Source: GWF2-30-66 sp042576225
Lineage (GTDB): Bacteria; Babelota; Babeliae; Babelales; Vermiphilaceae
Length of the DNA stretch: 64,000 bases
Reading direction: 5' to 3'
NCBI GenBank assembly: GCA_042576225.1
Contig: JBHPCA010000003.1
Span: 1 to 64,000, forward strand
Part shown: positions 27,483-37,006 of the stretch, one piece after another
How the letters are laid out: every line of letters starts with the position of its first letter
Position numbering within the stretch: the stretch's first letter is position 1
Program-made: the position numbers and the translations under genes
The notes under the pieces: generated by a model
What the model was told of the DNA's origin: nothing
Database searches by the model: none
The model's input: the letters and a program-made list of their open reading frames with translations, nothing else

Positions 27483-30395
27483 ATGGAGATCAAACTAAAA
27501 ACATCAAAAATAATTTTACTCATACCATATCTATGTTTACTTTTATGTTTTATAAAACATGAAAAAACACTGTGTACAAAAGCATCAGAACTTCCTGCTG
27601 ACATTACAACGAAAGTACTTGATAGAGCAACAGGAAAGCTCTATTTTGGACTTGACGAAGGAGCAGAAGAAGCAGTGGTCGCATTTAAAAGATACAATGG
27701 ATACGGCAACCCAACATGGAACCAAGTAGTTCCGGCATCAGACAGCCTAATTAACGGCGAAACTATAGAATTTCTTGCCCTTGCAACACAAAGATGCGAA
27801 ACAAACCCTATTGTCGCAGTTGTTACAATGGCCGATGATGAACCAGAAACACAAAAACAAGTTCTTGCGTACACCAGTGATTTTGACGCATTTAAAACTG
27901 ATTCAAGAAAAGCATCATCTGGAAATTTAAAAGACGCAAACCAACAAATCACCAGTGGCATAATCAACATTGCCGCAAGCAATGATTATATTTTTGCCTT
28001 GGTCAAACCAGAAGATGTAGATAGTGAGTTTGGTGATGATGGCAGCGGTGTCGCGGCAGTAAAAATTACTAACAATATTCCAAACAACGGCAGCTTAACG
28101 CTCAGACAGACAGACGCAATTGCGGGCTCTGCTACAATACAAAGAGCAAAACCGGTCGACCCTTCTATCGCTGAGATAAAAATTGTTACCGACCCACTCT
28201 TTACCGCATCACCACCATCTGCTGTTGTAAACTGGGACGAACACCTGCAAAGATTGTATATTGGGATAGACCAGGTGACTACCGCAACTACAGAATCAGA
28301 TGGTGCACGGTCTGTAATTGTAGCCCGAGTAAATGCAAACGAATCTTTATCTTTTTCTAAAATAGCTCCTGATAGCGCGTTTGAATTAGGAGATGAAACA
28401 CAAATTGTCGGCGTAAGAATAGATGAAAACAACGTAACAGGGTTAACCATCGGCGTACACAATTTAAGAGTTATGCATACAAGCACCGGTAAAAGTTATT
28501 TAATTGTAAATGGAGGCAACAGTGTGCTGGTAGACGCACAAATAGAGGTGCCCGGCAACAGAATATTTGCATTGCCATTAGTAGACCATGCAAGCACCCC
28601 AACTACCCATGGCACCTTGGCAAGATATGAAATTACCAACAATGGACCATTCACCACTCAGGCAACTGTTCCTAGTGACCTATTAACAAGCGATGATGAT
28701 CAGGCAAACGTTGGCACTGGCCCGCTCGCACTCCAACCGGAGGACCGTATATCTGACATAGTCGTAGTCGGTGACGCGGTATTTGTATCAACAGACGCAA
28801 CACAAACCACAAACCATGAGCCTGGTATATTTTACTCCCAAGCAATGTTTGACGAAGACGGCAGCATTTACCAATGGACCCCATGGACAAAAAGAGCATT
28901 TCCATTTTATGAGGCAACCGATGGCCAAGTAAAATTTTTTGATATTGATGCAGCAAATGGAAAAATATGGGCAGTGGATGGCGTGGAAACATCAAGTGTC
29001 ATAGTCACCGCCTGGAACAGGAGAGCTGATAGTCAAACTCCAACTACACTGATTGGCAAATTAAATGAAGATTTTCCTGAGGGCAGTTTTGCCTATCTAG
29101 ACCTTGATCAATCAACACGAGGTCTTGGTGAAGCTTCGCCTGCAAGATACGCTCTTTTTGGCGGTCTTGAAAAAGTAGCTTTTGTTAAAACATCTACATC
29201 ATTCGCAACTAATACAGATCCAGCATTTGATTACAATTCTGACGACGTCCCTTTTGCGCAATATGTAACGCAAGACTTTTCACTTGCACAAAATTATCGC
29301 CTCACACTTTTGCCTCCTAAATCAGGCTGCGTAAAAGTTCTGGCCTACTCCAGAAGAACTAAGATCGAAGGCAAACAAAATTACTTCTTTGCAGGCACAC
29401 AAGCGGGGCTTTATGCATTTTCCAACAGAAACCAGGGCTCTAAAAACGAAGGTTTTGTGGTTGACGATACTGTCAATGATTTAAACGCCTACCCATTTAC
29501 ACAAAGCAGCTGGAAAAAAATACCAAGCATTTCTGGATCAATTGTAGACATGATATCATCCGGAAGCGCACTCTATATTTTAACATTTGAAACAACAAAA
29601 AGAAAACCTATAAAAAACGTTTTATACAAAGTTAATTTTGAAGATACAACCACACTAATGTTCGCAAATGCAAAAATAATCGCACAAAACAGTACATTCG
29701 CTACCGACTCTGATTTATCACAAGCCAAAATGTTCTTTGCAATGCAAATCACAACAACGGGTGTTGGCATGACAGAAGAACTTCTTCTTGCGACAAACAA
29801 CGGCATATATAGATCAAACTCTAGTACTGGAATATTCAATGCCAATGATCAAACAGATGCTAGATGGGCCCCTATTAACGAAAATGATACATCAGTCTAC
29901 ACAAACCTTTTTGCGCCTGATAACTTACGAACAGGAACCTCTAGCAATTACTCTGGACAAGCTAGCTCAACAGTTTGGCCTGTGCAGGTCGCAGACGAAA
30001 ATAACTGTCTTACATTTGAAAAAACTAACATCAGACAACTGAGCGGCTCCTTTTCTGGAGAAATGCCAAAATTTGATCCAAGGCGATTTAATGCAAGAGT
30101 ATTTGATTGCATCTGGGCAAACGAAAACTTTGAAACATTAGATCCTATCAGTTACTTTTGGACAGACGGCGCAAGACGATTCTTTATAATAAAAAGAGTG
30201 TATGACCCTGCATGGACAAATAAATTATTTGTAATCCCGTACGACATTCAAGAATGGATGGTAACCGACCCAAAAAACCAAGTGCTGACCGACCCTGAAC
30301 TCAAGCAGGCACAAACATTTTACTGGCTCGGCCCTATTGGTGCTACGGGAATAATATTGGCAGGAACCAATAACGGCGTCGTTGCACTCCAGTAA
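27483..30395 (+). CDS. large secreted protein of unknown function (970 aa)
   Basis: A signal peptide (hydrophobic about 11-25) is followed by about 940 residues rich in Thr, Asn, Asp and Ala with few Lys, unlike its neighbours. Short recurring patterns suggest a beta-propeller or stacked strands: GKLYFGLDEGAEEAVVAF, QRLYIGIDQVT, KNYFFAGTQAGLYAF, EELLLATNNGIYRS and the final GIILAGTNNGVVAL. No known family or enzyme motif was recognised. Its position right behind a putative barrel protein suggests a surface or exported complex. It ends 2 bp from the stop of the convergent gene. Confidence 0.5.
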   Translation: MEIKLKTSKIILLIPYLCLLLCFIKHEKTLCTKASELPADITTKVLDRATGKLYFGLDEGAEEAVVAFKRYNGYGNPTWNQVVPASDSLINGETIEFLALATQRCETNPIVAVVTMADDEPETQKQVLAYTSDFDAFKTDSRKASSGNLKDANQQITSGIINIAASNDYIFALVKPEDVDSEFGDDGSGVAAVKITNNIPNNGSLTLRQTDAIAGSATIQRAKPVDPSIAEIKIVTDPLFTASPPSAVVNWDEHLQRLYIGIDQVTTATTESDGARSVIVARVNANESLSFSKIAPDSAFELGDETQIVGVRIDENNVTGLTIGVHNLRVMHTSTGKSYLIVNGGNSVLVDAQIEVPGNRIFALPLVDHASTPTTHGTLARYEITNNGPFTTQATVPSDLLTSDDDQANVGTGPLALQPEDRISDIVVVGDAVFVSTDATQTTNHEPGIFYSQAMFDEDGSIYQWTPWTKRAFPFYEATDGQVKFFDIDAANGKIWAVDGVETSSVIVTAWNRRADSQTPTTLIGKLNEDFPEGSFAYLDLDQSTRGLGEASPARYALFGGLEKVAFVKTSTSFATNTDPAFDYNSDDVPFAQYVTQDFSLAQNYRLTLLPPKSGCVKVLAYSRRTKIEGKQNYFFAGTQAGLYAFSNRNQGSKNEGFVVDDTVNDLNAYPFTQSSWKKIPSISGSIVDMISSGSALYILTFETTKRKPIKNVLYKVNFEDTTTLMFANAKIIAQNSTFATDSDLSQAKMFFAMQITTTGVGMTEELLLATNNGIYRSNSSTGIFNANDQTDARWAPINENDTSVYTNLFAPDNLRTGTSSNYSGQASSTVWPVQVADENNCLTFEKTNIRQLSGSFSGEMPKFDPRRFNARVFDCIWANENFETLDPISYFWTDGARRFFIIKRVYDPAWTNKLFVIPYDIQEWMVTDPKNQVLTDPELKQAQTFYWLGPIGATGIILAGTNNGVVALQ

Positions 30396-30397
30396 AC

Positions 30398-30862
30398 CTA
30401 AAGCGTATCAAGCTTGCACTTTATCTGATCTATTAAAAGTTCAACATAGCCACTTTTGGGTTTATGCATAAAAGATGAGCAAGTAACTTTATACTCATAC
30501 AATATTTCATCACAAAGCTCTCTCAAGTACACAATATCCTCTTTGTGATACACTGGGCGCTGACACTTTATTTTTGCAATACTCATCTTTATACCAAACA
30601 ATTTGCCAACTACAAGATCTGTTAATACTTCTTGGCCCTGTACATCTCCTCCCTGCGGGTCTTGACCCTTAGTTTGACGCACATCATCAAAATCTTGCAA
30701 CACACTCACACAAGATTTTAAAACATGTGTAAATGGCGTCTGGGGAAACAGCCTGTCAAAACTCACCTCAACTCTGTCCTGCCCTACTGAACACACTGCA
30801 CAAGCTGCACAACAGATAATAAGACACAGCCCTATTTTTACCCCATTTTTTATCTTTTTCAT
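30398..30862 (-). CDS. small exported Cys-containing protein of unknown function
   Basis: 154 aa. A strong signal peptide (IGLCLIICCAACAVCSV) with several Cys near its end could be cleaved by signal peptidase I or be a lipoprotein; no clean lipobox is seen. The mature part is about 125 residues, largely helical, with paired Cys (CVSVLQDF, LCDEIL, TCSSF). The ATG at 30862 has GGGGAGGGG about 6 nt upstream, so the TTG-opened extension of the frame is not used. Not recognised. Confidence 0.5.
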   Translation of the reverse strand: MKKIKNGVKIGLCLIICCAACAVCSVGQDRVEVSFDRLFPQTPFTHVLKSCVSVLQDFDDVRQTKGQDPQGGDVQGQEVLTDLVVGKLFGIKMSIAKIKCQRPVYHKEDIVYLRELCDEILYEYKVTCSSFMHKPKSGYVELLIDQIKCKLDTL

Positions 30863-30981
30863 ATCTACCCCTCCCCTTTTCAACGTTTACTTTATTTTTC
30901 ACTCTCATAATTGCAAATTAATATACAAGCTGTCAATAATTTTATTTTTTAGTGCAGGTTTTTGCCTAACCAGCAAACCTT

Positions 30982-31010
30982 TTGACAAACACAGCAAAAT
31001 AGCTTATTAT
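30982..31010 (+). promoter_or_regulatory. consensus sigma-70-type promoter of the ankyrin gene
   Basis: TTGACA (30982-30987), a 17-bp spacer and TATTAT (31005-31010), about 50 bp before the ankyrin gene start. Confidence 0.7.
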
Positions 31011-31065
31011 GGAGAGTGACTAATAGGTTGTTTTTTAAATCTAATTTTTTATGGAGGTTCCTATA

Positions 31066-32430
31066 ATGTTTAAATTAACTAAAAAAAGAATAATTGTATC
31101 GCTTGCTACATTTTGCTTGCTAACAAGTTTTCACCAATCAAAAAGCATGATTACTCCTATTGGACCATACAATTTTTTGCTTAACAAGATGATAAAAAAC
31201 GTAATAAGCGTAACAAGTAAATCAATTTCAACTACTATTTCCACGAGAATACATTTAAGCAAATATTTATTAAAAAAATACAGGTTTTCAGGTTGCAAAA
31301 ATAATCAAGAAAAACTAGAAAGAGCAATTACATATAATTATCCAAAAATAGTAAAAGAATTATTAAAACACCCCAAAATAGATGTAAATAAAGCTCCTGA
31401 ATCTGGTCAACATAAAGGCATGACCCCGCTTTACGTAGCTTGCGGCCATGGCTACCTGGATATAGTAAAAGAATTATTAAAACACCCCAAGATAGATATT
31501 AATAAAGCTCCTGAATCTGGTCAATATAAAGGCATAACCCCGCTTTTCATAGCTTGCTACTACGATCGCCTGGATATAGCAAAAGAACTATTAAAACTAC
31601 CAAATATAAATGTTAATAAAACTCCTGAATCTGATAGCTATAAAGACAAAACTCCACTTGGGTTGACCCTAGACCTTGGGCGTCTGCAAATAGCAAAAAT
31701 ACTATTAAAACATAAAAATATTGATGTTAATAAGATCTATAAGCACTATGAGCCCGACTATGAAATGCCTCCACTTTCTTTCGCCATTTTTGGACTATCC
31801 CTAGAAATGACAGTAGAAATGAAAAAGGATTTTGAGCAAATAGTAAAAGAACTATTAAAACACAAAGATATCGATGTTAATAAAGCTCCTCAATCTGGTG
31901 AAAATAAAAAGTACACGCCACTTTTTTGTGCCTGCATTACAGATCAGCTACAAAAGGTAAAGCTACTTCTACAAAATGACACCAAAATAGATAACATATC
32001 TAAAAAGATAGCCCTAAATAAACAAAAAATAAACAGATATATTACGCTGGTTGAAAAATACAATAAACCGGACACAAACAAGCTAAAATTTATTTTAAGT
32101 AAAAAAGAGAATACAGAAATATTTAGTTTTTTAGTTAAACTAGCCTTTGGTAAATTTATCCGAGCTATTAAAGATAAAATCACGAATAAACCCATCGAAC
32201 CAGAAACAACCTTTTTTAAGCTTTACAAGAATGAAAAAATAAACTTCAAAAAAATATTCGGCGTGCCATACAAAAAAAACCTGGGTATATTTATTAAAGA
32301 AGTTTTTGAAAGCGAGAATAATTGTTTTGGTTTTCTTGATAAATCAATGCTTAAGCAAATCACTATTTCTAAGAACTTGAGCAAAATAAGAAAAAATAAG
32401 AATTACACAGATTTGATTGTAAAATTTTAA
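31066..32430 (+). CDS. exported ankyrin-repeat protein
   Basis: About 454 aa. A signal-like hydrophobic N-terminus (IIVSLATFCLLTS) precedes four to five ankyrin repeats. The repeats are 38 residues long rather than the usual 33. The extra residues sit in the hairpin (NKAPESGQHKG) before TPLYVACGHGYLDIVKELLKHPKIDV. The first two repeat units are nearly identical in DNA with a 114-bp period (31354 and 31468), suggesting recent unit duplication. The C-terminal 130 residues are unrelated, basic and of unknown fold. The start is the ATG at 31066, with GGAGG 7 nt upstream. Exported ankyrin proteins of intracellular bacteria typically bind host proteins; that role here is inferred. Confidence 0.85.
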   Translation: MFKLTKKRIIVSLATFCLLTSFHQSKSMITPIGPYNFLLNKMIKNVISVTSKSISTTISTRIHLSKYLLKKYRFSGCKNNQEKLERAITYNYPKIVKELLKHPKIDVNKAPESGQHKGMTPLYVACGHGYLDIVKELLKHPKIDINKAPESGQYKGITPLFIACYYDRLDIAKELLKLPNINVNKTPESDSYKDKTPLGLTLDLGRLQIAKILLKHKNIDVNKIYKHYEPDYEMPPLSFAIFGLSLEMTVEMKKDFEQIVKELLKHKDIDVNKAPQSGENKKYTPLFCACITDQLQKVKLLLQNDTKIDNISKKIALNKQKINRYITLVEKYNKPDTNKLKFILSKKENTEIFSFLVKLAFGKFIRAIKDKITNKPIEPETTFFKLYKNEKINFKKIFGVPYKKNLGIFIKEVFESENNCFGFLDKSMLKQITISKNLSKIRKNKNYTDLIVKF

Positions 32431-32433
32431 ATA

Positions 32434-32840
32434 AGAACTTATCCGAAAATTAATAAATCACGTAAGAACAACCCAAAAAATGATTCTCCCACCGTTTTCC
32501 CTGAGCTTGACGAAGGGTTCATATTAAAAGTTTATTTTTTCTAATAGGAGTTGCTTTTTCTAAATAATACTGAAAATTTATTTATGAGACAAAATAACTG
32601 GTGCAAACCCCAAAGCAAGCTCTGGAACATGTTGCGCAGCACCCCGCATGTAATTAAATCCAGAGAATTAAATTTTTTTTGGGTTTAACTTTTTATCAGT
32701 TTAGACGGATAATTTTTTTGTAGCTTTTTTTAGAAAAAATAAACTTTTAATGTGAGCCCTTCGTCAGGCTCAGGGAGAACGGTGGGGGAATCATTTTTTG
32801 GGTTGTTCTTACGTGGTTGGTTAATTTTCGGATAAGCTCT
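32434..32840. repeat. long inverted repeat 1 (arms about 110 bp)
   Basis: Left arm 32434-32543 and right arm 32730-32840 are near-perfect reverse complements. They share AACTTATCCGAAAATTAA-like ends and a central CCCTGAGC(T/C)TGACGAAGGG core. About 186 bp lie between the arms without a reading frame. Confidence 0.75.
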
Positions 32841-32880
32841 AAAATATAGTTAACGTTTTGAAAATCTGAAATTTGAAAAT

Positions 32881-32901
32881 AGGCGCCTATTTCTGGCGCC
32901 T
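32881..32901. repeat. extra copy of the AGGCGCC hairpin
   Basis: AGGCGCC-TATTTCT-GGCGCCT, identical to the hairpin after ssb (33479-33499) and sharing about 45 bp of flanking sequence with it. Confidence 0.65.
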
Positions 32902-33113
32902 ACAAATATTTTTATAAGTTATTTTAACCAAAAATACTCAATCACCGGTATGAACCCCCAAGCAAGCTTCGGAAACTTTTTCACGGCAAGCTACGGGGAA
33001 TTAACCGGGAGAGAGTAACACTTTTTCACAAAAATTCCCCCAATCCGCTCATCTTAACTAACCATTACACACAAGTTATGATCCGGCTTAATAAGGGGCA
33101 AAATAAAAAGTGT

Positions 33114-33413
33114 TTCTCTCCTCCGTTTCCCTGAGTAAGCCTGAGTAGCCCTGAAGGGGCGTATCGAAGGATGTAACGAAGGGCCTATATTAGAAGCCTC
33201 TTGTTTCTAATAAGAGTAATGCAAAAGCTTCTTTAAAATGCAAGTTTATTATTAATTAAAAAAATCTTAGGCAAAACAAAAACTTTTTAATTCTTAAAAT
33301 TTTCCTACGTTCCCTAGAAAACATAATCTTCTAATGTAAACCCTTCGTTATATCCTTCGATAGCCCTCTTTCAGAGGGCACTCAGGCTTACTCAGGGAAA
33401 CGGGGGAAAGAAA
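33114..33413. repeat. long inverted repeat 2 (arms about 97 bp)
   Basis: Arms at about 33114-33210 and 33315-33413 are imperfect reverse complements. Both contain TTTCCCTGAGTAAGCCTGAG and a TATCGAAGGAT(G/A)TAACGAAGGG segment, with a 104-bp spacer. Confidence 0.7.
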
Positions 33414-33478
33414 ATCTCACAAGTGTGAAACCTGATACGACAGTTGGCTTAAGTTGATAACTTTGCAGAACAGAAAAT

Positions 33479-33499
33479 AGGCGCCTATTTCTGGCGCCT
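33479..33499 (-). terminator. ssb terminator hairpin
   Basis: On the minus strand the 7-bp GC-rich stem AGGCGCC/GGCGCCT with a 7-nt loop is followed by ATTTTC. It lies about 55 bp after the ssb stop. Confidence 0.55.
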
Positions 33500-33552
33500 A
33501 CAAATATTTTTACAAGATATTTTAATATTTTTATAAGATATATTAGAAAAGA

Positions 33553-34164
33553 TTAAAACGGCAAGTCATCTTCAAAAGGAGGCTCATCTTTAAACGTCAC
33601 ATCACCAACTTTATTAACATCTTCAGATTTAGCAGCAACTTTTTTAGCCGCTTTCTTAGGCTTATCTTCTTTAGCCGCCTCTATTGCAACATCAGCACTG
33701 GAATCATTTCTTGAAGCTTTCTCTTTAATCTGATCAATTTGATTCAAAAGCTCTTTTTCTAAGTCACTACTGGGATCTTTTTGTCCACTTCCAGCAGTAG
33801 CTGTCCCAAAACTAGTTTTTTCATCATACGCCTGTTGAGACAAGAATACCACGCGCTCAGCGACAATTGTATGCTTGCTTCTATTGTTGCCATTATTATC
33901 TTGCCATGTATCAAGTTTTAGCCTGCCGTCAATTAAAACAGCTCTTCCCTTTTGCAAGTACTGATTGCAAACCTCAGCCTGATTGCCCCATACGTCTATA
34001 TCAACAAAGCAAACCTCTTGGACCATTTCACCTGTTTGTCTGTTTTTAAATTGACGATTTGATGCCAATCCTAATCTGCAAAGCGCTTGTCCTGAAGAAA
34101 GCGTTTTAAATTCAGGATCACGTGTTAAATTTCCTACCAAAATCACTTTATTGTAATCAGCCAT
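33553..34164 (-). CDS. ssb: single-stranded DNA-binding protein
   Basis: 203 aa. The OB fold begins NKVILVGNLTRDPEFK and contains FVDIDVWGNQAEVCNQYLQKG and DGRLKLDTWQ. The disordered linker is Ala/Lys/Asp-rich, and the acidic tip EDDLPF is the partner-docking tail of bacterial SSB. The start is the ATG at 34164 (MADYNKV), with AGAGG 9 nt upstream; the ATG three codons earlier leaves no room for that site. The usual neighbours rpsF and rpsR are absent. Confidence 0.96.
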   Translation of the reverse strand: MADYNKVILVGNLTRDPEFKTLSSGQALCRLGLASNRQFKNRQTGEMVQEVCFVDIDVWGNQAEVCNQYLQKGRAVLIDGRLKLDTWQDNNGNNRSKHTIVAERVVFLSQQAYDEKTSFGTATAGSGQKDPSSDLEKELLNQIDQIKEKASRNDSSADVAIEAAKEDKPKKAAKKVAAKSEDVNKVGDVTFKDEPPFEDDLPF

Positions 34165-34244
34165 TGTGGGCATCCTCTTATTAGTAAAAAGTAAGTTAAA
34201 AAATATTTGAGTTATACATATATGTGGGGAGTATACCAAAAAAT

Positions 34245-35747
34245 TTACCCAGTATAAAGCATTATTTTCATACTTTGTAAAATTTGCAATTTTTTATCTA
34301 TGTAATTTGCACAAGAAGAAATATACGATAAATCTTTTGCTATGCTTGATCTCACATTCTCCGGCACCACCGCTAAACACCATTTAAATTTATTGGTCAA
34401 ATAACACAAAAATCCTTGATCTTCTGCGCTTATTACATCACTACCAATATTTCTATTTATTATATCGTTAAGCTTAAACATTATCTCATTAATTTCTTTT
34501 TTCTTTTTCGGTATCTCATAATACCAATTATGCACCCTGCTATAGAGATTATAAAAGCTATAGCTTGCTAACGTTAACGGCAAAAAAGACCCCAATATCA
34601 ATGTTAATTTATTTGAGTCTATCCCATCTTTTGCTTCAACCAATAATTTCGTTGCAGCAATTCTTGTAAGCAACCCTTTAATCTCTATCTCTAAAACTTT
34701 CTCTTTTGGTGGCATACCAAAAATTTTATTAAGCTTATTTCCAAACAAAAACCACTCGATCCAACCAGGCTTTGCTTTCTTGATTCGTGCCTTACTTGGC
34801 ATTGTTTTTGCTTTGCGTATACATTTGGCAACAAACCCCTCTAGGCCTTCTAATTTTGCCTGTTCAATTATCCCATCTAATGATTTTTTGCCGATTTCCG
34901 GGTCAACGACCCGAGGGTCCAGATTTACAACTAAATCCTTAACCTTCTCTTTTACAACCTTCTTTTGCGCTTCCAGATCACGCAATATCTCCTCAGGAGT
35001 CATGTTCATCAAATCATCTTCTTCATAACTGGTAAAAAGCCAGTCTCTCAAATTTCTTAATGGCTTTACAATTTGATTATCAAAAAAATTTTTAAATAAA
35101 TTGCATATCGACTTTCTATATCGATACAATACAGCCAGTGAAATAACCGCAACAATTGAAAGCAGTACATATTTTTTTATTTTTTCTCTTTTTTTATTGA
35201 TAACCATGAGTTTTTTGAGCTCTTTTGCTTCATTATTAAAATACTCATCAGAATAATTTTCAGGCAAAATAATTTCTATATGTTTTATAAATTCATCAAC
35301 AAGCGAATTACTCTCCTGATCACTCAACCCTCTAAAACCCCCTTCTATAAAAGGCTCTGCCAACTTATAAAGCTTTCCAATAAAAAAAGCATACCCACTC
35401 TTCTTTTTTTCAAAAAACGCTATCTTTTCACCTATCTCTTTGATCAAATCCCTTCTTGCTTTAAAAATAGTTGCTACCTGCCCCTTACTGAGCAAATAAA
35501 GATTTGCATTCGTTTTTCGGTACCTTAAAATACCAATATACTTATCACATTTATACATTAAATAGATTAAATTATTAAAAAGCATCAAGCTTTTTCTCTC
35601 GACCACATGCTTGCTTGCCTTGGAGTTTATTACCCCCATTGTCTCTTTTGTGATCTCTTTTTGTAAAAACTTCCCACCTGTATATTTTGCAAAACAGACA
35701 AAAAAAACAAAAAAAAATAAAAATTTTTTTAATACATGACGATCCAC
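34245..35747 (-). CDS. exported or membrane protein of unknown function (500 aa)
   Basis: A signal peptide or first anchor (FLFFFVFFVCFA) is followed by a helical basic region, a second hydrophobic helix at about 193-210 (YVLLSIVAVISLAVLYRY), an acidic/basic coiled middle region and a third hydrophobic segment near 385-405 (LILGSFLPLTLASYSFYNLY). The start is GTG with GGGGAG 7 nt upstream. The gene precedes ssb by about 80 bp on the same strand, but a terminator follows ssb and no functional link is visible. Not recognised. Confidence 0.5.
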   Translation of the reverse strand: MDRHVLKKFLFFFVFFVCFAKYTGGKFLQKEITKETMGVINSKASKHVVERKSLMLFNNLIYLMYKCDKYIGILRYRKTNANLYLLSKGQVATIFKARRDLIKEIGEKIAFFEKKKSGYAFFIGKLYKLAEPFIEGGFRGLSDQESNSLVDEFIKHIEIILPENYSDEYFNNEAKELKKLMVINKKREKIKKYVLLSIVAVISLAVLYRYRKSICNLFKNFFDNQIVKPLRNLRDWLFTSYEEDDLMNMTPEEILRDLEAQKKVVKEKVKDLVVNLDPRVVDPEIGKKSLDGIIEQAKLEGLEGFVAKCIRKAKTMPSKARIKKAKPGWIEWFLFGNKLNKIFGMPPKEKVLEIEIKGLLTRIAATKLLVEAKDGIDSNKLTLILGSFLPLTLASYSFYNLYSRVHNWYYEIPKKKKEINEIMFKLNDIINRNIGSDVISAEDQGFLCYLTNKFKWCLAVVPENVRSSIAKDLSYISSCANYIDKKLQILQSMKIMLYTG

Positions 35748-35770
35748 TACAAATCTCCCCTTTAAGATTT

Positions 35771-36184
35771 TTATGTAAGACTCTGTAGATATTTTACATA
35801 AGCGTCACAATCTTTGCAAAACTCCTGAAGTTTTTGCTCAAAATCTTGAGAAACCTTCAGCATATCTTGCAACTTGTTTTTATTATTTTTTAAAATAACC
35901 CCCTCTTTAGAATTTTCTAAATATTTGCACGTCTGGTCCAGCAAAACTTTTTGAAGCTCTGCAATTTTTTGATGTACATCTGGAACGCACGCCATCTGGT
36001 TCCCAAAATTCCGACAAATCTCTTCCTGCATTTTCGATTTAGAAACCCTCTTTTTCTTTTTTTTTATAACAAAAGAATCTGCTGTATTTAATGTATCTAT
36101 AGACTCTTCTTTTTTTACTGACTCACAAAAAACTACCCCTGAAAACAGTAAAATTAACCCAAAAAAATTTGTGTATTTTATCAT
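35771..36184 (-). CDS. small exported helical protein of unknown function
   Basis: 137 aa. A signal peptide (FFGLILLFSGVVFC) is followed by a basic stretch of six Lys and about 80 residues of predicted helix with Cys at ICRNF, MACV, TCKYL and FCKDC. It lies 12 bp after pgsA and 23 bp ahead of the 500-aa membrane protein, all on the minus strand, so an operon pgsA, this gene, the 500-aa gene is likely. No family was recognised. Confidence 0.5.
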   Translation of the reverse strand: MIKYTNFFGLILLFSGVVFCESVKKEESIDTLNTADSFVIKKKKKRVSKSKMQEEICRNFGNQMACVPDVHQKIAELQKVLLDQTCKYLENSKEGVILKNNKNKLQDMLKVSQDFEQKLQEFCKDCDAYVKYLQSLT

Positions 36185-36196
36185 GTGTGCCCCTGT

Positions 36197-36844
36197 TTAC
36201 GATTTTTTTGCAACCTGCTTTAAACCGACTTTTACATACTGAAATAAAGATGCAATTACCAAAAAAGAGACAATAGTCAACATTGTGCAGTACGTCTTCA
36301 TTGGTAACCATTTAAAAAAATAACAGGAGAATAGCCAGGTTATAAACAAAACCTGTGAAAACGTAGTGAGTTTACCCAAAATAGTGGGCCTTACATCCAA
36401 GTGCCCTTTTGAAATAAATATAATTAACGCTCCAAAAAGCACTATAGAATCTTTAATCAAAACTAATAAAACAAACCATGTAGGAATACTAAAAAGAGGC
36501 GATTGCACAAATGCCAATGTCGCAAAACAAGAAATGAGCAATACTTTATCAGCAATTGGATCTAAACATGCACCCAAAAAAGTTTTTTGATTAAACCAAC
36601 GAGCCAAGTTACCATCTATCACATCCGTGAGCGAAGCTATAAGAAATAACCAAAACGCAACTCCCCAGTGCTGTGTCACCATTGCGCCAACAATAAACGG
36701 TGCTAGAATTATTCTTACCAGTGTAAAAATAGTCGGCCATGTTATTCTTTTTTCTTCTTCAGGCAGCCCTTTTAAAAGCTTTAAGCTAAACTTTTTAAGA
36801 TTCATCTTGTTAATATTTATTTTTTTTAGATTAAGTTTTTTCAT
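36197..36844 (-). CDS. pgsA: CDP-diacylglycerol-glycerol-3-phosphate 3-phosphatidyltransferase
   Basis: Makes phosphatidylglycerol phosphate, the first committed step to phosphatidylglycerol, in the membrane. The CDP-alcohol phosphotransferase signature is complete: DGNLAR, eight residues, then G-ACL-D-PIA-D. It follows TDVI and is flanked by about five membrane helices (TIFTLVRIILAPFIVGA and others). The start at the ATG at 36844 gives 215 aa; an upstream in-frame opening lacks a better site. The N-terminal 30 residues are unusually Lys-rich. The substrate (glycerol-3-phosphate rather than serine) is assumed from overall length and helix pattern. Confidence 0.88.
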   Translation of the reverse strand: MKKLNLKKININKMNLKKFSLKLLKGLPEEEKRITWPTIFTLVRIILAPFIVGAMVTQHWGVAFWLFLIASLTDVIDGNLARWFNQKTFLGACLDPIADKVLLISCFATLAFVQSPLFSIPTWFVLLVLIKDSIVLFGALIIFISKGHLDVRPTILGKLTTFSQVLFITWLFSCYFFKWLPMKTYCTMLTIVSFLVIASLFQYVKVGLKQVAKKS

Positions 36845-36942
36845 TGCGTTCTCAAATTTATAAAACAAAATTAATTTAATATAGAGAATACTACAAAAAG
36901 AGTAATATGAGAACTATTAAAATACCAAAGTATTTTGTGCGT

Positions 36943-36970
36943 TTGCATAACAAAACTTTTATGATACAAT
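36943..36970 (+). promoter_or_regulatory. promoter of the mntA-hepT pair
   Basis: TTGCAT, a 16-bp spacer and TACAAT, 36 bp before the mntA ATG. An AAGGAGG site precedes the start codon. Confidence 0.5.
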
Positions 36971-37006
36971 AAAAAAGTTAAGCTTAAGTCTAGCAAGGAG
37001 GATACT

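Larger units (their letters stand above)
32431..33552. other. 1.1-kb gene-free repeat block
   Basis: No credible gene. It holds two long inverted repeats (32434-32840 and about 33114-33413) and two copies of an AGGCGCC hairpin (32881-32901 and 33479-33499). Confidence 0.7.

Noticed and set aside
32434..33413. CRISPR array
   Set aside because: The repeats are long inverted pairs, not short regular direct repeats with spacers, and no cas gene is present.
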